Shown here piece by piece: positions 54,761 to 64,000 of a stretch of 64,000 nt of DNA. The notes under the pieces were generated by a model. The model was not told the DNA's origin, did no database searches, and saw nothing but the letters and a program-made list of their open reading frames with translations. The position numbers were made by a program, and so were the translations under genes. This DNA is from Costus lasius (taxonomy: Eukaryota > Streptophyta > Magnoliopsida > Zingiberales > Costaceae), in NCBI GenBank assembly GCA_027563935.2, contig CM050453.2, positions 65,084,018 to 65,148,017 on the forward strand, given 5' to 3'. Each line of letters begins with the position of its first letter. Positions within the stretch are counted from its first letter, which is position 1.

Positions 54761-56917
54761 ATTACTGCAGCAACGAACACCACGAATTTCAATGTGCGAT
54801 CCCTACTGGAAAGGGAGAAGTTTGCTGGGCCAAACTTCTCAGACTGGTACGGACACCTTAAGATTGTTCTTAAGGCTGAGAGGAAACTGTATGTCCTCGA
54901 GACGGCAATACCGCCTCAACCCGCTCCGAACGCCGCAAGGGCGGTTCGGGATGCTTATGAGAAGCATGTCAATGATAGCATTGATGTCGCTTGCCTGATG
55001 CTTGCGTCTATGACGCCAGAGCTGCAGTGTCAGCATGAGGATCTATCTGCTATAGAAATTATAGCAAACCTCAAGATGCTGTATGCTGCACAGGCTAGGA
55101 CTGAACGCTATAATTTGACTAAGCTTTTCTTTCAGAGCAAACTGGCTGAAGGGAGTCCAGTGGGAGCTCACGTACTCAAAATGATTGGGTACAAGGAGGC
55201 TCTAGAGAAACTGGGACATACCATCAATCAGGAGCTTGCTGTAGACATTATCCTGCAGTCTCTTCCGGCATCTTTCGATCCGTTCATCATTAATTTTAAT
55301 ATGAACAAGATCGACTGTACCCCGGCAGAGTTACTGAATATGCTCTTGACTACAGAGTTGACTCTAAAGGGAAAGCCTTCATCCTCTGTCTTGCTAGTTC
55401 CTTCAAGGAATAAGAAGAAGGGGAAGAAGGGCAAAGCCCCTGTTAAGAGCTACAGCAAGGCTCTGAAACAAAAGGTTAAGCGGTCGAAGGAATACAGATG
55501 TTTCCATTGTGGCCAGCTCGGTCACTGGAAAAAGGACTGTAAAGCGCTCCAAGGAGACAAGAAGGGAAGCAATCCTTTTGCTTCTGGCTCAGGTATTTTT
55601 GTGACTGAAGTCATGATATCTTCTTCTTCTATTTCATGGGTGTTGGACACCGCATGTGGAGTTCACATTTGTTCAAATGTACAGGAACTCAGGAGAAGAA
55701 GACAGGTGGGACAGCATGAGGTGGACCTACGAGTAGGAAACGGGGCACGGGTTGCTGCTGTTGCTGTAGGCGTTTATTACATCTCTTTACCATCTGGACT
55801 TGTATTGGAACTAGACAATTGTTATTTTGTACCAAGCATAACCAAAAATATTATCTCTATTCCTGCTCTTGTCAGGAAAGGGTTTTCCTTTGAATGTAAT
55901 ATTTCAAAGTGTGTTATTACTTTTGATAATATAGTTTATGCTACTGGATCAATTAACAATGGGTTATTCATGTTGGACATGGAATGTTCTATACAACAAA
56001 TTGATATTAAGAAAGCCAAGTATGCTGATAACAGCACCTTGCTATGGCATAGTCGTTTAGGCCATATTAACAAGAAGCGCATTAAGCGGTTGCATGACCA
56101 TGGACTGCTGGGATCATTCTCTTATGAGGAGCTTGATACATGCAAAGCTTGTTTAATGGGTAAAATGACGAAAGCTCCTTTTTCTAATAAAGGTCAAAGG
56201 GCTTCAGGTTTACTTGACCTCATTCATAGTGATGTGTGTGGGCCATTTAGTAAACATGCCAGAGGTGGCTATTCGTACTTCATTACCTTTACTGATGATT
56301 TCAGTAGGTATGGTTATGTCTATCTAATGAGACATAAAAGTGAATCTTTTGACAAGTTCAAAGAGTTCAAAAATGAAGTACAGAATCAGCTAGGCCAAAA
56401 TATCAAGGCACTTCGTTCAGATCGAGGTGGAGAATACTTGAGTCGAGAGTTTACTGACTATCTGAAGGAGTGTGGGATTATCTTACAGCTCACTCCGCCA
56501 GGAACACCGCAATGGAATGGTGTGTCCGAGAGGATAAACAGAACCTTATTGGATATGGTTCGTTCAATGATGAGTCAGGCTACTCTACCTTACTCCTTTT
56601 GGGGATTTGCACTGGAAACAGCTGCAAAGGTACTAAACCGAGTGCCATCTAAGGCAGTTTCAAAGACTCCATATGAGTTATGGTATGGGAAACAGCCGAG
56701 CTTGACATTTATTAAGATCTGGGGTTGCGAGGCTTATGTCAAAAAGCTCGCCTCTGGGAAACTAGAGAGCAGATCTGAGAAATGTATCTTTGTCGGTTAC
56801 CCTAAGGAAACTAAGGGTTATTATTTCTACGATCCCAAAGAGAACAAAGTATTTGTTGCTCGGACGGCTATTTTTCTTGAGAAGGAATTTCTTCTGCAAG
56901 AGGCCAGTGGGAGATAA
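54761..56917 (+). pseudogene. gag-pol: Copia Gag-protease-integrase, element H
   Basis: Open frame reaching upstream to 54752 without any ATG at the usual start (ACG AAT TTC instead of ATG AGC TTC). Gag with basic tail, knuckle CFHCGQLGHWKKDC, protease WVLDTACGVHIC, integrase finger and SDVCGP, SDRGGEY and SERINR (R-to-I beside the catalytic E). It ends at TAA 56915-56917, where the others have GAA in ASGREIKLDE. Confidence 0.92.
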
Positions 56918-57127
56918 ATAAAGCTGGATGAGAATCCAGAGGAAGGACAAAGTAGTCAAGCACAGTTGGATGAGCCTGAGCCAATAGATCAGGTTATTGA
57001 ACAACCTGAGGCTCAGATATCACGGGAACCGCGAAGATCGGGAAGGATCCGTCGACAGCCTGAGCGCTATGACGGAGTCTACATCATTGATGATGAACCC
57101 CTCACTTATGCGGATGCGGTCAGTTGA

Positions 57128-58666
57128 CCGAAATCAGCGAGATGGCTTGAAGCTATGCGAGCCGAGATGGACTCCATGTCAGATAACCAAGTCTGGGATT
57201 TGGTTGATCCGCCTCCGGGAGTAATCCCTATAGGCTGTAAAGTGATCTTCAAGAAGAAGATTGACATGGATGGTAACGTGGTTACCTATAAAGGCAGGCT
57301 AGTTGCAAAAGGTTTCAAACAAATCTACGGGATAGATTATGATGAAACTTTCTCTCCTGTAGCCATGTTCAAGTCTATTCGGATTATTCTTGCGATAGCA
57401 GCATATTATGATTATGAGATCTGGCAAATGGATGTGAAGACTGCTTTCCTTAATGGAAATCTGCAGGAGGATGTGTATATGACACAACCTGAAGGTTTCA
57501 CCAATCCATCAGATCGTCATAAAGTATGCAAGTTAAAGAAGTCCATTTATGGACTTAAACAAGCATCAAGAAGCTGGAATATTCGTTTTGATGAATCAAT
57601 CTGTGAATTTGGTTTCATCAAGAATGAAGATGACCCGTGTGTATATAAGAGGTTTAGTGGGAGCGTGATTACTTTCCTAGTCCTCTACGTCGATGATATC
57701 TTGATCATTGGAAACGATATTCCTGAACTACATGCAGTCAAAGCATGGTTAAGAAAATGTTTCCAGATGAAAGATTTAGGAGAAGCAGCCTATGTATTAG
57801 GTGTGAAGATCTACAGGGATAGATCTAAGAGGCTTCTCGGGCTGTGCCAGAGTACTTACATCGATAAAGTCCTGGAGAGATTTCATTTAGAAAATTCTAA
57901 AAGAGGATATCTTCCAGTCAGACATGGACTGAATCTTTCAAAGAGTCAGTGTCCACAAACACAGACTGAGAAAGATGAAATGGACAATACGCCTTATGCT
58001 TCGGCTATTGGGTCCATTATGTATGCGATGTTGTGTACTCGCCCAGACATCGCTTACGGGTTAAGCGTGACCAGTCGATTCCAAAGTAATCCAGGTAAGG
58101 CGCACTGGATTGCGGTCAAGAACATTTTGAAATATCTTCGGAGGACCAAAGATATGTTCTTGGTATATGGAGGTCAGGAAGAACTCAGTATTGAAGGATA
58201 TACTGACGCTTCGTTCCAATCTGACCAGGATGATTTCCGATCGCAATCAGGCTATGTTTTTAGCTTGAATGGAGCAGTGGTGTGGAAAAGTTTCAAACAG
58301 TCTATTGTTGCTGATTCCACAACAGAAGCCGAGTATGTTGCAGCCTCGGAAGCATCCAAGGAGGCAGTGTGGATTCGGAAGTTCATTCAGGAACTTGGTG
58401 TTGTTCCTTCGAGTGCAGATCCATTGGTTATCTTCTGTGATAACACTGGAACAATAGCACAAGCAAAGGAACCACGGTCGCACCAGAAGTCCAAGCACAT
58501 ACAGAGACGGTTTCACTTGATCCGGGAGATCATTGATCGTGGCGAGATCAAAGTTTGCAAGGTTCATACAGATGACAATCTGGCTGACCCGCTTACTAAG
58601 CCTCTGGCGCAGCAGAAGCATGAGAAGCACTGTAATAATATGGGTTTGAGATTTCTCAACCATTAG
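57128..58666 (+). pseudogene. pol: Copia RT and RNase H, element H
   Basis: Follows, in the same frame, a 70-codon linker (56918-57127) bounded by the TAA and a TGA at 57125-57127 (GGA in the others). RT reads CKVIFKKK (usual CKWIFKKK), QMDVKTAFLNG and YVDDILIIGND. RNase H has GYTDAS, TTEAEY, FCDNTG and DNLADPLTK. One glycine codon of SLNGGAVVW is deleted. Ends ...LRFLNH at 58666. Confidence 0.92.
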
Positions 58667-58675
58667 ATTAAGTGC

Positions 58676-58686
58676 AAGTGGGAGAT
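58676..58686 (+). other. Polypurine tract, element H
   Basis: AAGTGGGAGAT directly before the 3' LTR. Confidence 0.92.
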
Positions 58687-60366
58687 TGTTGGGGTATGCC
58701 CTTAAGGCTAATGTTTGAGGCCTTGGGATTGTATCAGTATCATGTATAAACTCTATGTTTATAAAGGCAATGGTTGTTATTCAGGTTGTTACATCATCTG
58801 CTGCAATATGTATACTTCTGAATAATGTCTCAATGCTGTTCAGCTTGGCTGACATGCAGTATAGTCCTTAGTCGAGATATCTTGGTGAACATGAGACAGC
58901 CTTGATATGATGGAGACTAATATGTGTTCTAATCTTATAGGATGCTTCGAGCATGGAATAAGATGTAGACTCATGGGTACATTGGATGTACTGGACAGAC
59001 CCTACTAGGATATTCAGTTGCATGTCACAATGTGAATAATCCTTGTATGCGAACAAGTGGCATACTTCCTCTGACTTGAGATCACTTGTGTTTCTAAATG
59101 ATGATTGGCATTGTTTTGAGGTAGTTCAATATCATTTGAAATATAATGGTTATAAACTATCTTGGATAATGAACATGAGTCATGTTAGGGTGCTAGTGAT
59201 AGATATAGGATTGCCGTCTCCTTGTTTGGAGTGTGATGTTCTATAGGGCCCCCCTGGATGAGATGCTTGAGAAAGTGTATGGCCATACCCAGATGACTAT
59301 GTTCATCTGATCTAATCATTCTCATCATATTGGGATTACAGGCTTGACACGCTTGTCCAATAAGAACATCCAGTGGCAAAGGAAACATGTATGTCTAGTG
59401 AATTGAATTCACACTTGTGCTGTGGTTTGGGTGTAGTCTTGGAAGACTCTTTCCTTTATATCGGGAGACAGTGATGTGTTGCTAGATACCCCTCACTGGT
59501 CATGATAACGTAAGTTATCGTTACCGACATTTAAAGGAAACCCTTAGGGTCGCACAATTTGATGATATGGCTTACTTATGTCAGATCGTGTGGACTGAAT
59601 TGTTTTGGTTCAGTTTAAAGGAGTTTAAACTCTGATTGTAAGTGAGATCTGGTCTGATCATGTTTGATTAATTAGGGCTTGAGATCGGTAAGCTTCGATC
59701 GAGAGGATTGATGCTTGATCGGTGAGATCAAGAGCATCAAGAGATGTACGGTTAGATCTTGAACCTTCATGGTTCATATAAGATTTAGACCATGGCTTGG
59801 TTTGGTTCGATTTGGTCCTTGGACCAAATGCAATTGAACCAAATTAAATTGAACCCGCTCACAAGACATGAACGCTTGGTTCAATTGAGTTGGCGTTTTG
59901 GTTCGTTCACAAGACATGAACGCATGGCTTCATGACTTTCCATTTATGGAAATCATGTAACGCCTAAACGCTAACAAACGCCTCTTCTCTTCATGGGTCT
60001 CGGCCATGTGGAGTGATCAATCTTCACGCATTGGAGAAGAGAGCTTTCGGCCACAAAGAGGATCATCTCATCTCCTCCATACGAGTAGGACACCTTGAAG
60101 CTTTGCTAGCACAAGGACGCCAAGGGAGTAGTCATCATCACCTTTGTGTGCGTCTTCTTTGGAGGAGAGCCAATTCGCCCTCTTGCTTCCAAGACACCAT
60201 TCGAATCAATGGCCTTGGTAAGATCCTATCTTGATCTATACAAAGAAATAATGTTGATCATATGTTCATATTACATGCGATCCTAGAAAAACCCTAATTC
60301 CGCCCATGCAAATTTTTCAATTTACGCATGCTTAGGGTTTCTCCCTCTCCTTGAGGGGATCTTTCA
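58687..60366 (+). repeat. 3' LTR of element H
   Basis: 1680 bp, equal in length to the 5' LTR, followed by tttaa (60367-60371). Same landmarks as the 5' LTR, including the mini-exon and donor near 60209-60219. Confidence 0.96.
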
Positions 60367-60371
60367 TTTAA

Positions 60372-61454
60372 TTCATCGGCCTAATTAGTATTAAAGTCCA
60401 AATCCAATTAGGGATTGTGGATTAAGTCTAATTGAGGCAAGTTTGAATCATAATAAAAGAAGGATTTACACTTGGTGCATGGGATAATTCCATACGTGGA
60501 ATTTGCGCCAATATGAAGTGTATGAATCCTTTTGGAAATTGGTTTCCTCAATTGGAAACATGCTTGGACGTGTGGGCTGATATGAAGGCGTGTATTGCTT
60601 GGTTAAATCAAGCAAGAAATCAGCCAATCTCATATGGAAAGTCCTAATTAGAATGGAACTCAAATATCCTCTCTTGATACGGCAAGAAGCTAGATTATTT
60701 CTATGCTTCAATTAGCACCAATTCAAGAAGGTATGTGGCTGATGTCTTGCGGAAATTCCTTGGAGGAATTGCGCCAAGAGCATATATGGCAAGTCCCAAT
60801 TAATTGATCTCAATGTCTAGCTCTTAAATTGGCAAGAAGCTTGGTACTTTCCAAGCCTTATTCTTGCGTATATTCAAGGCTAGTGGCGGCTGATCAATTA
60901 GGGAAAATTCCTTGGAGGAATTGCGCCAATCTATATATGGAAAGGGGATGGGCGGTGGAGGCTTGAAAGCCTATAAAAGAAGGGGTATGCGCCCCTCTCT
61001 TGTAATGCTCAATTCGCCAAAGCAAGGCAACTTGGAGTTGCGCAAGCTTTGGATATCCAAGCCGCCCTCTTCCTTTCTAGTTGCACCACTTTCCTTCATC
61101 CTCTTCTTTGTTGGTCGAGAGTCTCCTTGGAGGAGTCTTGTTGGCGTGAAGAACAAAGGGAGAAGGAGAAGGAGAATCCAAGAGGTGATCTTCTCTTCTC
61201 GAGGCTAGCACCAAGCGTGGAAGGGAGCAACGTTGAGAAGGTCGACGCGTGGATACTTGTAGAGGACGAACACTTGGGCATCTTCAACTTGGCACCTTCA
61301 TCCTAACAAGCAATGGCGGTTCTAACCCTAACACATCCTTGTGTTCTCTCTCTCGCATGGATCCTTGGGAAAGGAATGTGTTTCTGGTGTAATGCTTCTT
61401 CCGCTGCATCCTGGGACTGCAAAAATTTTAAATTACACAAAGCATTCCCCAACA
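60372..61454 (+). repeat. 3' LTR of element C, last piece (promoter, transcribed part and end)
   Basis: 1083 bp after H. It contains further CCTAATT/CCAATTAGG repeats, several CTTGGAGGAATTGCGCCAA blocks, the TATA box at 60972-60979, the pyrimidine-rich stretch and the GAGGCTAGCACC...GCGTGGAAG block shared with A and D (about 61200-61222), and a CCCAACA end. With the other two pieces the C LTR totals about 2420 bp. Frames at 60912-61306 lie in this LTR and are not genes. Confidence 0.82.
60972..60979 (+). promoter_or_regulatory. TATA box in the element C LTR
   Basis: TATAAAAG at the same place, relative to the shared downstream blocks, as in elements A and D. Confidence 0.7.
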
Positions 61455-62229
61455 GTATCCTATTGAGATTCTTGAGGATGTTCCAATACAGGTTGGTAAG
61501 TATTTTGTTCTAGCAGATTTTGTAGTTTTAGAGATGGAGGAAGATGCAAAAATTCCTATCATTGTTGGTAGACCATTCTTAGCCACAGCAGGAGCTATTA
61601 TTGATGTAAAGAACAGTAAACTCACTCTTAATATTGGTGATAACAAAATTGAGTTTTATTTGAATGAATCCATGAAGAAACCGTCTTATGCTGGATCTTG
61701 TTGTAGTATTCATGCTATGGATGACCAGGTTTATAATCTTAAAGTTTTATTTGATGAGCCTTCTGATTTTGATTCTGATTTAGATGATGATTCTAATCTT
61801 CACTCTAGTTCTAATTCTAGTTCTGAAATTCATGACTTATTAGGTTGCACTATTTGTGATAATCAAGAGAAAGAGGAAGAGGAAGTCCCAAAAGTGGAAT
61901 TGAAATCTTTGCCTAATAATCTTCACTATGAATTTCTTGGACATAATTCTACTTACCCAGTTATTGTTGATGCACAGCTTAATGAAAGGGAGACAAAGTT
62001 GCTTTTAAGGGAGTTGAGGATTTATAGGAAGGTAATTGGGTATTCTATTGATGACTTGAAGGGAATTAACCCCTCTTTTTGTATGCATAGAATTCTTATG
62101 GAAGAGGAACACAAACCACATGTTGATTTTCAAAGAAGACTTAACCCCTCTATGAAAGTAGTAGTGAAGAAGGAGGTTCTGAAATTACTTGATGCAGGTA
62201 TTATCAATCCTATCTCCGATAGTAAATAG
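61455..62229 (+). pseudogene. pol: Gypsy protease end and RT start, element I
   Basis: Reads Y-P-I-E-I-L-E-D-V-P-I-Q-V-G-K from 61456, then the open frame from 61534 with IIVGRPFLATAGAIIDV (retropepsin C-terminal half), an acidic serine-rich linker (about residues 75-115), and the RT N-terminus VIGYSIDDLKGINPSFCMHRI...NPSMKVVVKKEVLKLLDAGIINPISDSK. It stops at TAG 62227-62229, where SDSKW is expected, so TGG became TAG. The catalytic D-[ST]-G of the protease lies further left, in the part of element I that should be outside the window beyond element C. Confidence 0.85.
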
Positions 62230-62758
62230 GTAAGTACTATTCATTGTGTCCCTAAGAAAGGGGCTGAAACTGTTATGAAAAATAAAGATAATGAATTGAT
62301 TCCTGTTAGGACAGTAACTAGTTGACGCATGTGCATAAATTATAGGCAATTGAATGCGGCCACTAGGAAAGACCATTTTCCCTTACCCTTTATTGATCAG
62401 ATGGTTGAAAGGCTTGCTAATCATTCTTACTTCTGTTTCATAGATGGGTATTCTGGATTTTTCCAAATTCTCATCCATCCCGATGACCAAGATAAGACCA
62501 TTTTTACTTGCCCATATGGTACCTTTGCCTATTGGAGAATGCCTTTTGGTTTATGTAATGCACCTGCCACTTTTCAGATGTATGATGGCTATATTTTTGG
62601 ACTTTAATGAGGATTTTATGGATGTTTTTATGGATGACTTTTCTGTATATGGCTTTTCTTTTGATGATTGTTTGGCTAACTTGTCTCGAGTTTTGCAAAG
62701 GTGTGAAGAAACTTATCTTATACTTAAGTGGAAAAAGTGTCATTTCATGGTTAGGTAA
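62230..62758 (+). pseudogene. pol: Gypsy reverse transcriptase core, element I
   Basis: VSTIHCVPKKG, then TGA at 62323-62325 (expected TGG in GWRMC), RMCINYRQLNAATRKDHFPLPFIDQM, FIDGYSGFFQI and PFGLCNAPATFQ. A frameshift near 62578 follows, then CMMAIF and the active site VFMDDFSVYG (about 62625-62655), and CHFMVR up to a TAA at 62756-62758. Confidence 0.87.
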
Positions 62759-63580
62759 GGGATAGTTTTGGGATACCTAATTTCAGAAAGATGGATAGAG
62801 GTTGACAAGGCCAAAGTTGAAGTGATTGTGAAGTTAGAGCCGCCCACTACAGTCAAGGAGATTAGGAGTTTCTTGGGACATGCAGGATTCTACCGGCGAT
62901 TCATTAAGGATTTCTCTAAACTTGCTAGACCACTTACAAATTTACTTTGTAAAGATGTTAAATTTTCTTTTGATGAAGGATGTTTGTCTGCTTTTCAGGA
63001 ATTGAAGAAGACTTTAATTTCAGACTACAGTTTGCCCATCAAACTTATGTGCGACGCTAGTGATTATGCAGTAGGAGCAGTCCTTGGCCAAAGAAAGAAG
63101 AAAAAGCCTTATGTTATCTATTATGCTAGTAGGAACTTGGATGAGACACGGAGAAATTATACTACCACTGAGAAAGAACTTTTGGCTATAGTTTTTGCTT
63201 TTGATAAATTCAAATCATATTTGATTAACTCTAAGGTTGTGGTATACACTGATCATGCAGCTGTTAAGTACTTGTTGTAGAAAAAGGATAGTAAACCGCA
63301 TCTTCTTAGATGGATATTGCTTTTGCAAGAGTTTGATTTGGAGATCAAAGATAAAAAGGGGTCAGAAAACTTTGTAGCAGATCACCTTTCAAGGATATTA
63401 GTAGATACTGATAAAAGTGATACAATCAATGATTCCTTCCCTGAAGAACAATTCTTAGCCATTGAACTGATCAAGGCTCCATGGTATGCTAATATAGTAA
63501 ATTATTTGGTTGCTAATGTTTTTCCTCTTGATTTGAGCTATCAAGGAAAGAAGAGATTTTTGCTGAGGTGAAGAACTATT
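62759..63580 (+). pseudogene. pol: Gypsy RT thumb, connection and RNase H, element I
   Basis: GIVLGYLISERWIEVDKAKVEVI, IRSFLGHAGFYRRFIKDFSKLARPLTNLL, then RNase H with MCDASDYAVGAVLGQ (D), TTTEKELLAIVFA (E) and VVYTDHAAVKYLL (D). A few residues before LPIKLMCDAS are missing compared with the usual pattern. TAG at 63278-63280. The following frame gives [39 protein letters not shown], the usual end of RNase H. Confidence 0.88.
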
Positions 63581-64000
63581 TTTGGGATGAACCTTATGTG
63601 TTTAGGAGATGTGCAGATGGAATATTCAAGAGATGTGTTCCTGAGGAAGAGATCATGGATATATTATTTCAGTGTCATGGATCTTCATATGGAGGGCATG
63701 CTAGTACTTAGAAGAATACTTTCAAGGTTTTACAATCTGGATTTTATTGGCCCTCGATTTTTTAGGATGCTAGAAATCTCATATTATCTTATGATAGATG
63801 CCAAAAAATAGCGAATATTAACAGAAGAAATGAAATGCCACTGTCCACTATTCTTGAAGTAGTGATATTTGATGTTTGGGGGATAGATTTCATGGGACCG
63901 TTCCCATCATCTGAAGGAAACAAATACATACTTATGGCAGTAGATTATGTCTCTAAGTGGGTGGAAGCTCTTGCTTCACCTACTAATGATTCTAGGGTTG
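63560..64000 (+). pseudogene. pol: Gypsy integrase N-terminal part, element I (cut by window end)
   Basis: After a frameshift near 63560: [28 protein letters not shown], then a zinc finger HGSSYGGH...SYDRCQK in which the first cysteine of the usual S-C-D-R-C is tyrosine. Stops occur near 63711 and 63764. The core begins [41 protein letters not shown], with the first catalytic aspartate in GIDFMGP. The window ends before the second. Confidence 0.85.

Larger units (their letters stand above)
51150..60366 (+). mobile_element. Ty1/copia element H, complete, inserted in the 3' LTR of C
   Basis: 9217 bp. LTRs of exactly 1680 bp, perfect duplications tttaa (51145-51149 and 60367-60371). About fifteen LTR differences by eye. 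Gag-pol has two in-frame stops. It also lacks a gag ATG and the TAG of the candidate 3' splice site. Confidence 0.97.
17847..61454 (+). mobile_element. Old Ty1/copia element C (right part), carrying A, D and H
   Basis: Only the 3' half is visible, in pieces: pol 17852-19680, polypurine tract 19700-19710, and a 3' LTR split by elements D and H. Its 5' half should lie left of the window, beyond the start of A. It is related to the A/D family (LTR start TGTTGGTGTATATGCCC, TATA context, TAGCACC...CGTGGAAG block near 61205) but is much more decayed. It ends CCCAACA at 61454 inside a gypsy protease gene. Its target duplication is probably gtatc (61455-61459), the other copy being outside the window. 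Confidence 0.88.
61455..64000 (+). mobile_element. Old Ty3/gypsy element I (Athila/Tat-like), partial
   Basis: Protease, RT, RNase H and integrase in gypsy order (PR-RT-RH-INT, integrase last), the opposite of the copia order elsewhere in the window. It is interrupted on its left by element C and leaves the window in the integrase core. Motifs such as GRPFLATAGAIIDV, CHFMV, IRSFLGHAGFYRRFIKDFSK and [15 protein letters not shown] are typical of non-chromovirus gypsy elements of plants. Many stops make it the oldest layer. Confidence 0.88.

Overview
The window is plant nuclear DNA made entirely of nested LTR retrotransposons. I found no host gene, rRNA gene or CRISPR array. The evidence is Ty1/copia gag-pol frames, long TG...CA LTRs with 5-bp target duplications, initiator-Met-tRNA primer sites and a decayed Athila/Tat-like Ty3/gypsy pol. 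This fits the retrotransposon-rich intergenic DNA of a large flowering-plant genome. The sequence does not let me name the species.

Nesting, oldest to youngest, with breakpoints set by LTR ends and target duplications. A Ty3/gypsy element (I, 61455-64000, runs off the right edge) was hit by an old copia element C (pol 17852-19680; 3' LTR in pieces at 19711-20736, 50839-51149 and 60372-61454). C was hit three times. Element A (1-17846) went into its integrase region. Element D (20737-50833, duplication actat) and element H (51150-60366, duplication tttaa) went into its 3' LTR. A then received element B (6186-15261, atatg). D received element E (20768-29927, gtttt) 31 bp inside its 5' LTR, and element F on the minus strand (34153-45823, tagag) in its protease. 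F received a 2598-bp solo LTR G (38360-40957, atttt). Taking the insertions out leaves D, E, F, B and H at about 9.07-9.26 kb each, and each LTR pair is equal in length to the base (1679, 1736, 1679, 1680 and 1978 bp).

There are two related copia families. A and D (and the older C) have LTRs beginning TGTTGGTGTA. B, E, F and H have LTRs beginning TGTTGGGGTA. A and D share a large gag deletion and a broken zinc knuckle, so they look like a non-autonomous lineage. E has near-identical LTRs and one uninterrupted 1294-codon gag-PR-INT-RT-RNase H frame, making it the only apparently coding-competent copy.

The most interesting signal is in the leaders. All four copies of the second family carry an ATG-containing mini-exon near the LTR 3' end, directly before a consensus 5' splice site (destroyed in the 5' LTR of F). 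A pyrimidine tract plus TAG lies just upstream of gag (mutated in H). Joining the two is in frame with gag in all four copies, and two of them have no gag ATG otherwise. The presumed intron holds the primer site and a series of conserved, covarying hairpins. This suggests that spliced RNA is translated while unspliced RNA is packaged. The solo LTR carries a second structural curiosity: four tandem long hairpins whose inner and outer stems vary in sequence but stay complementary.
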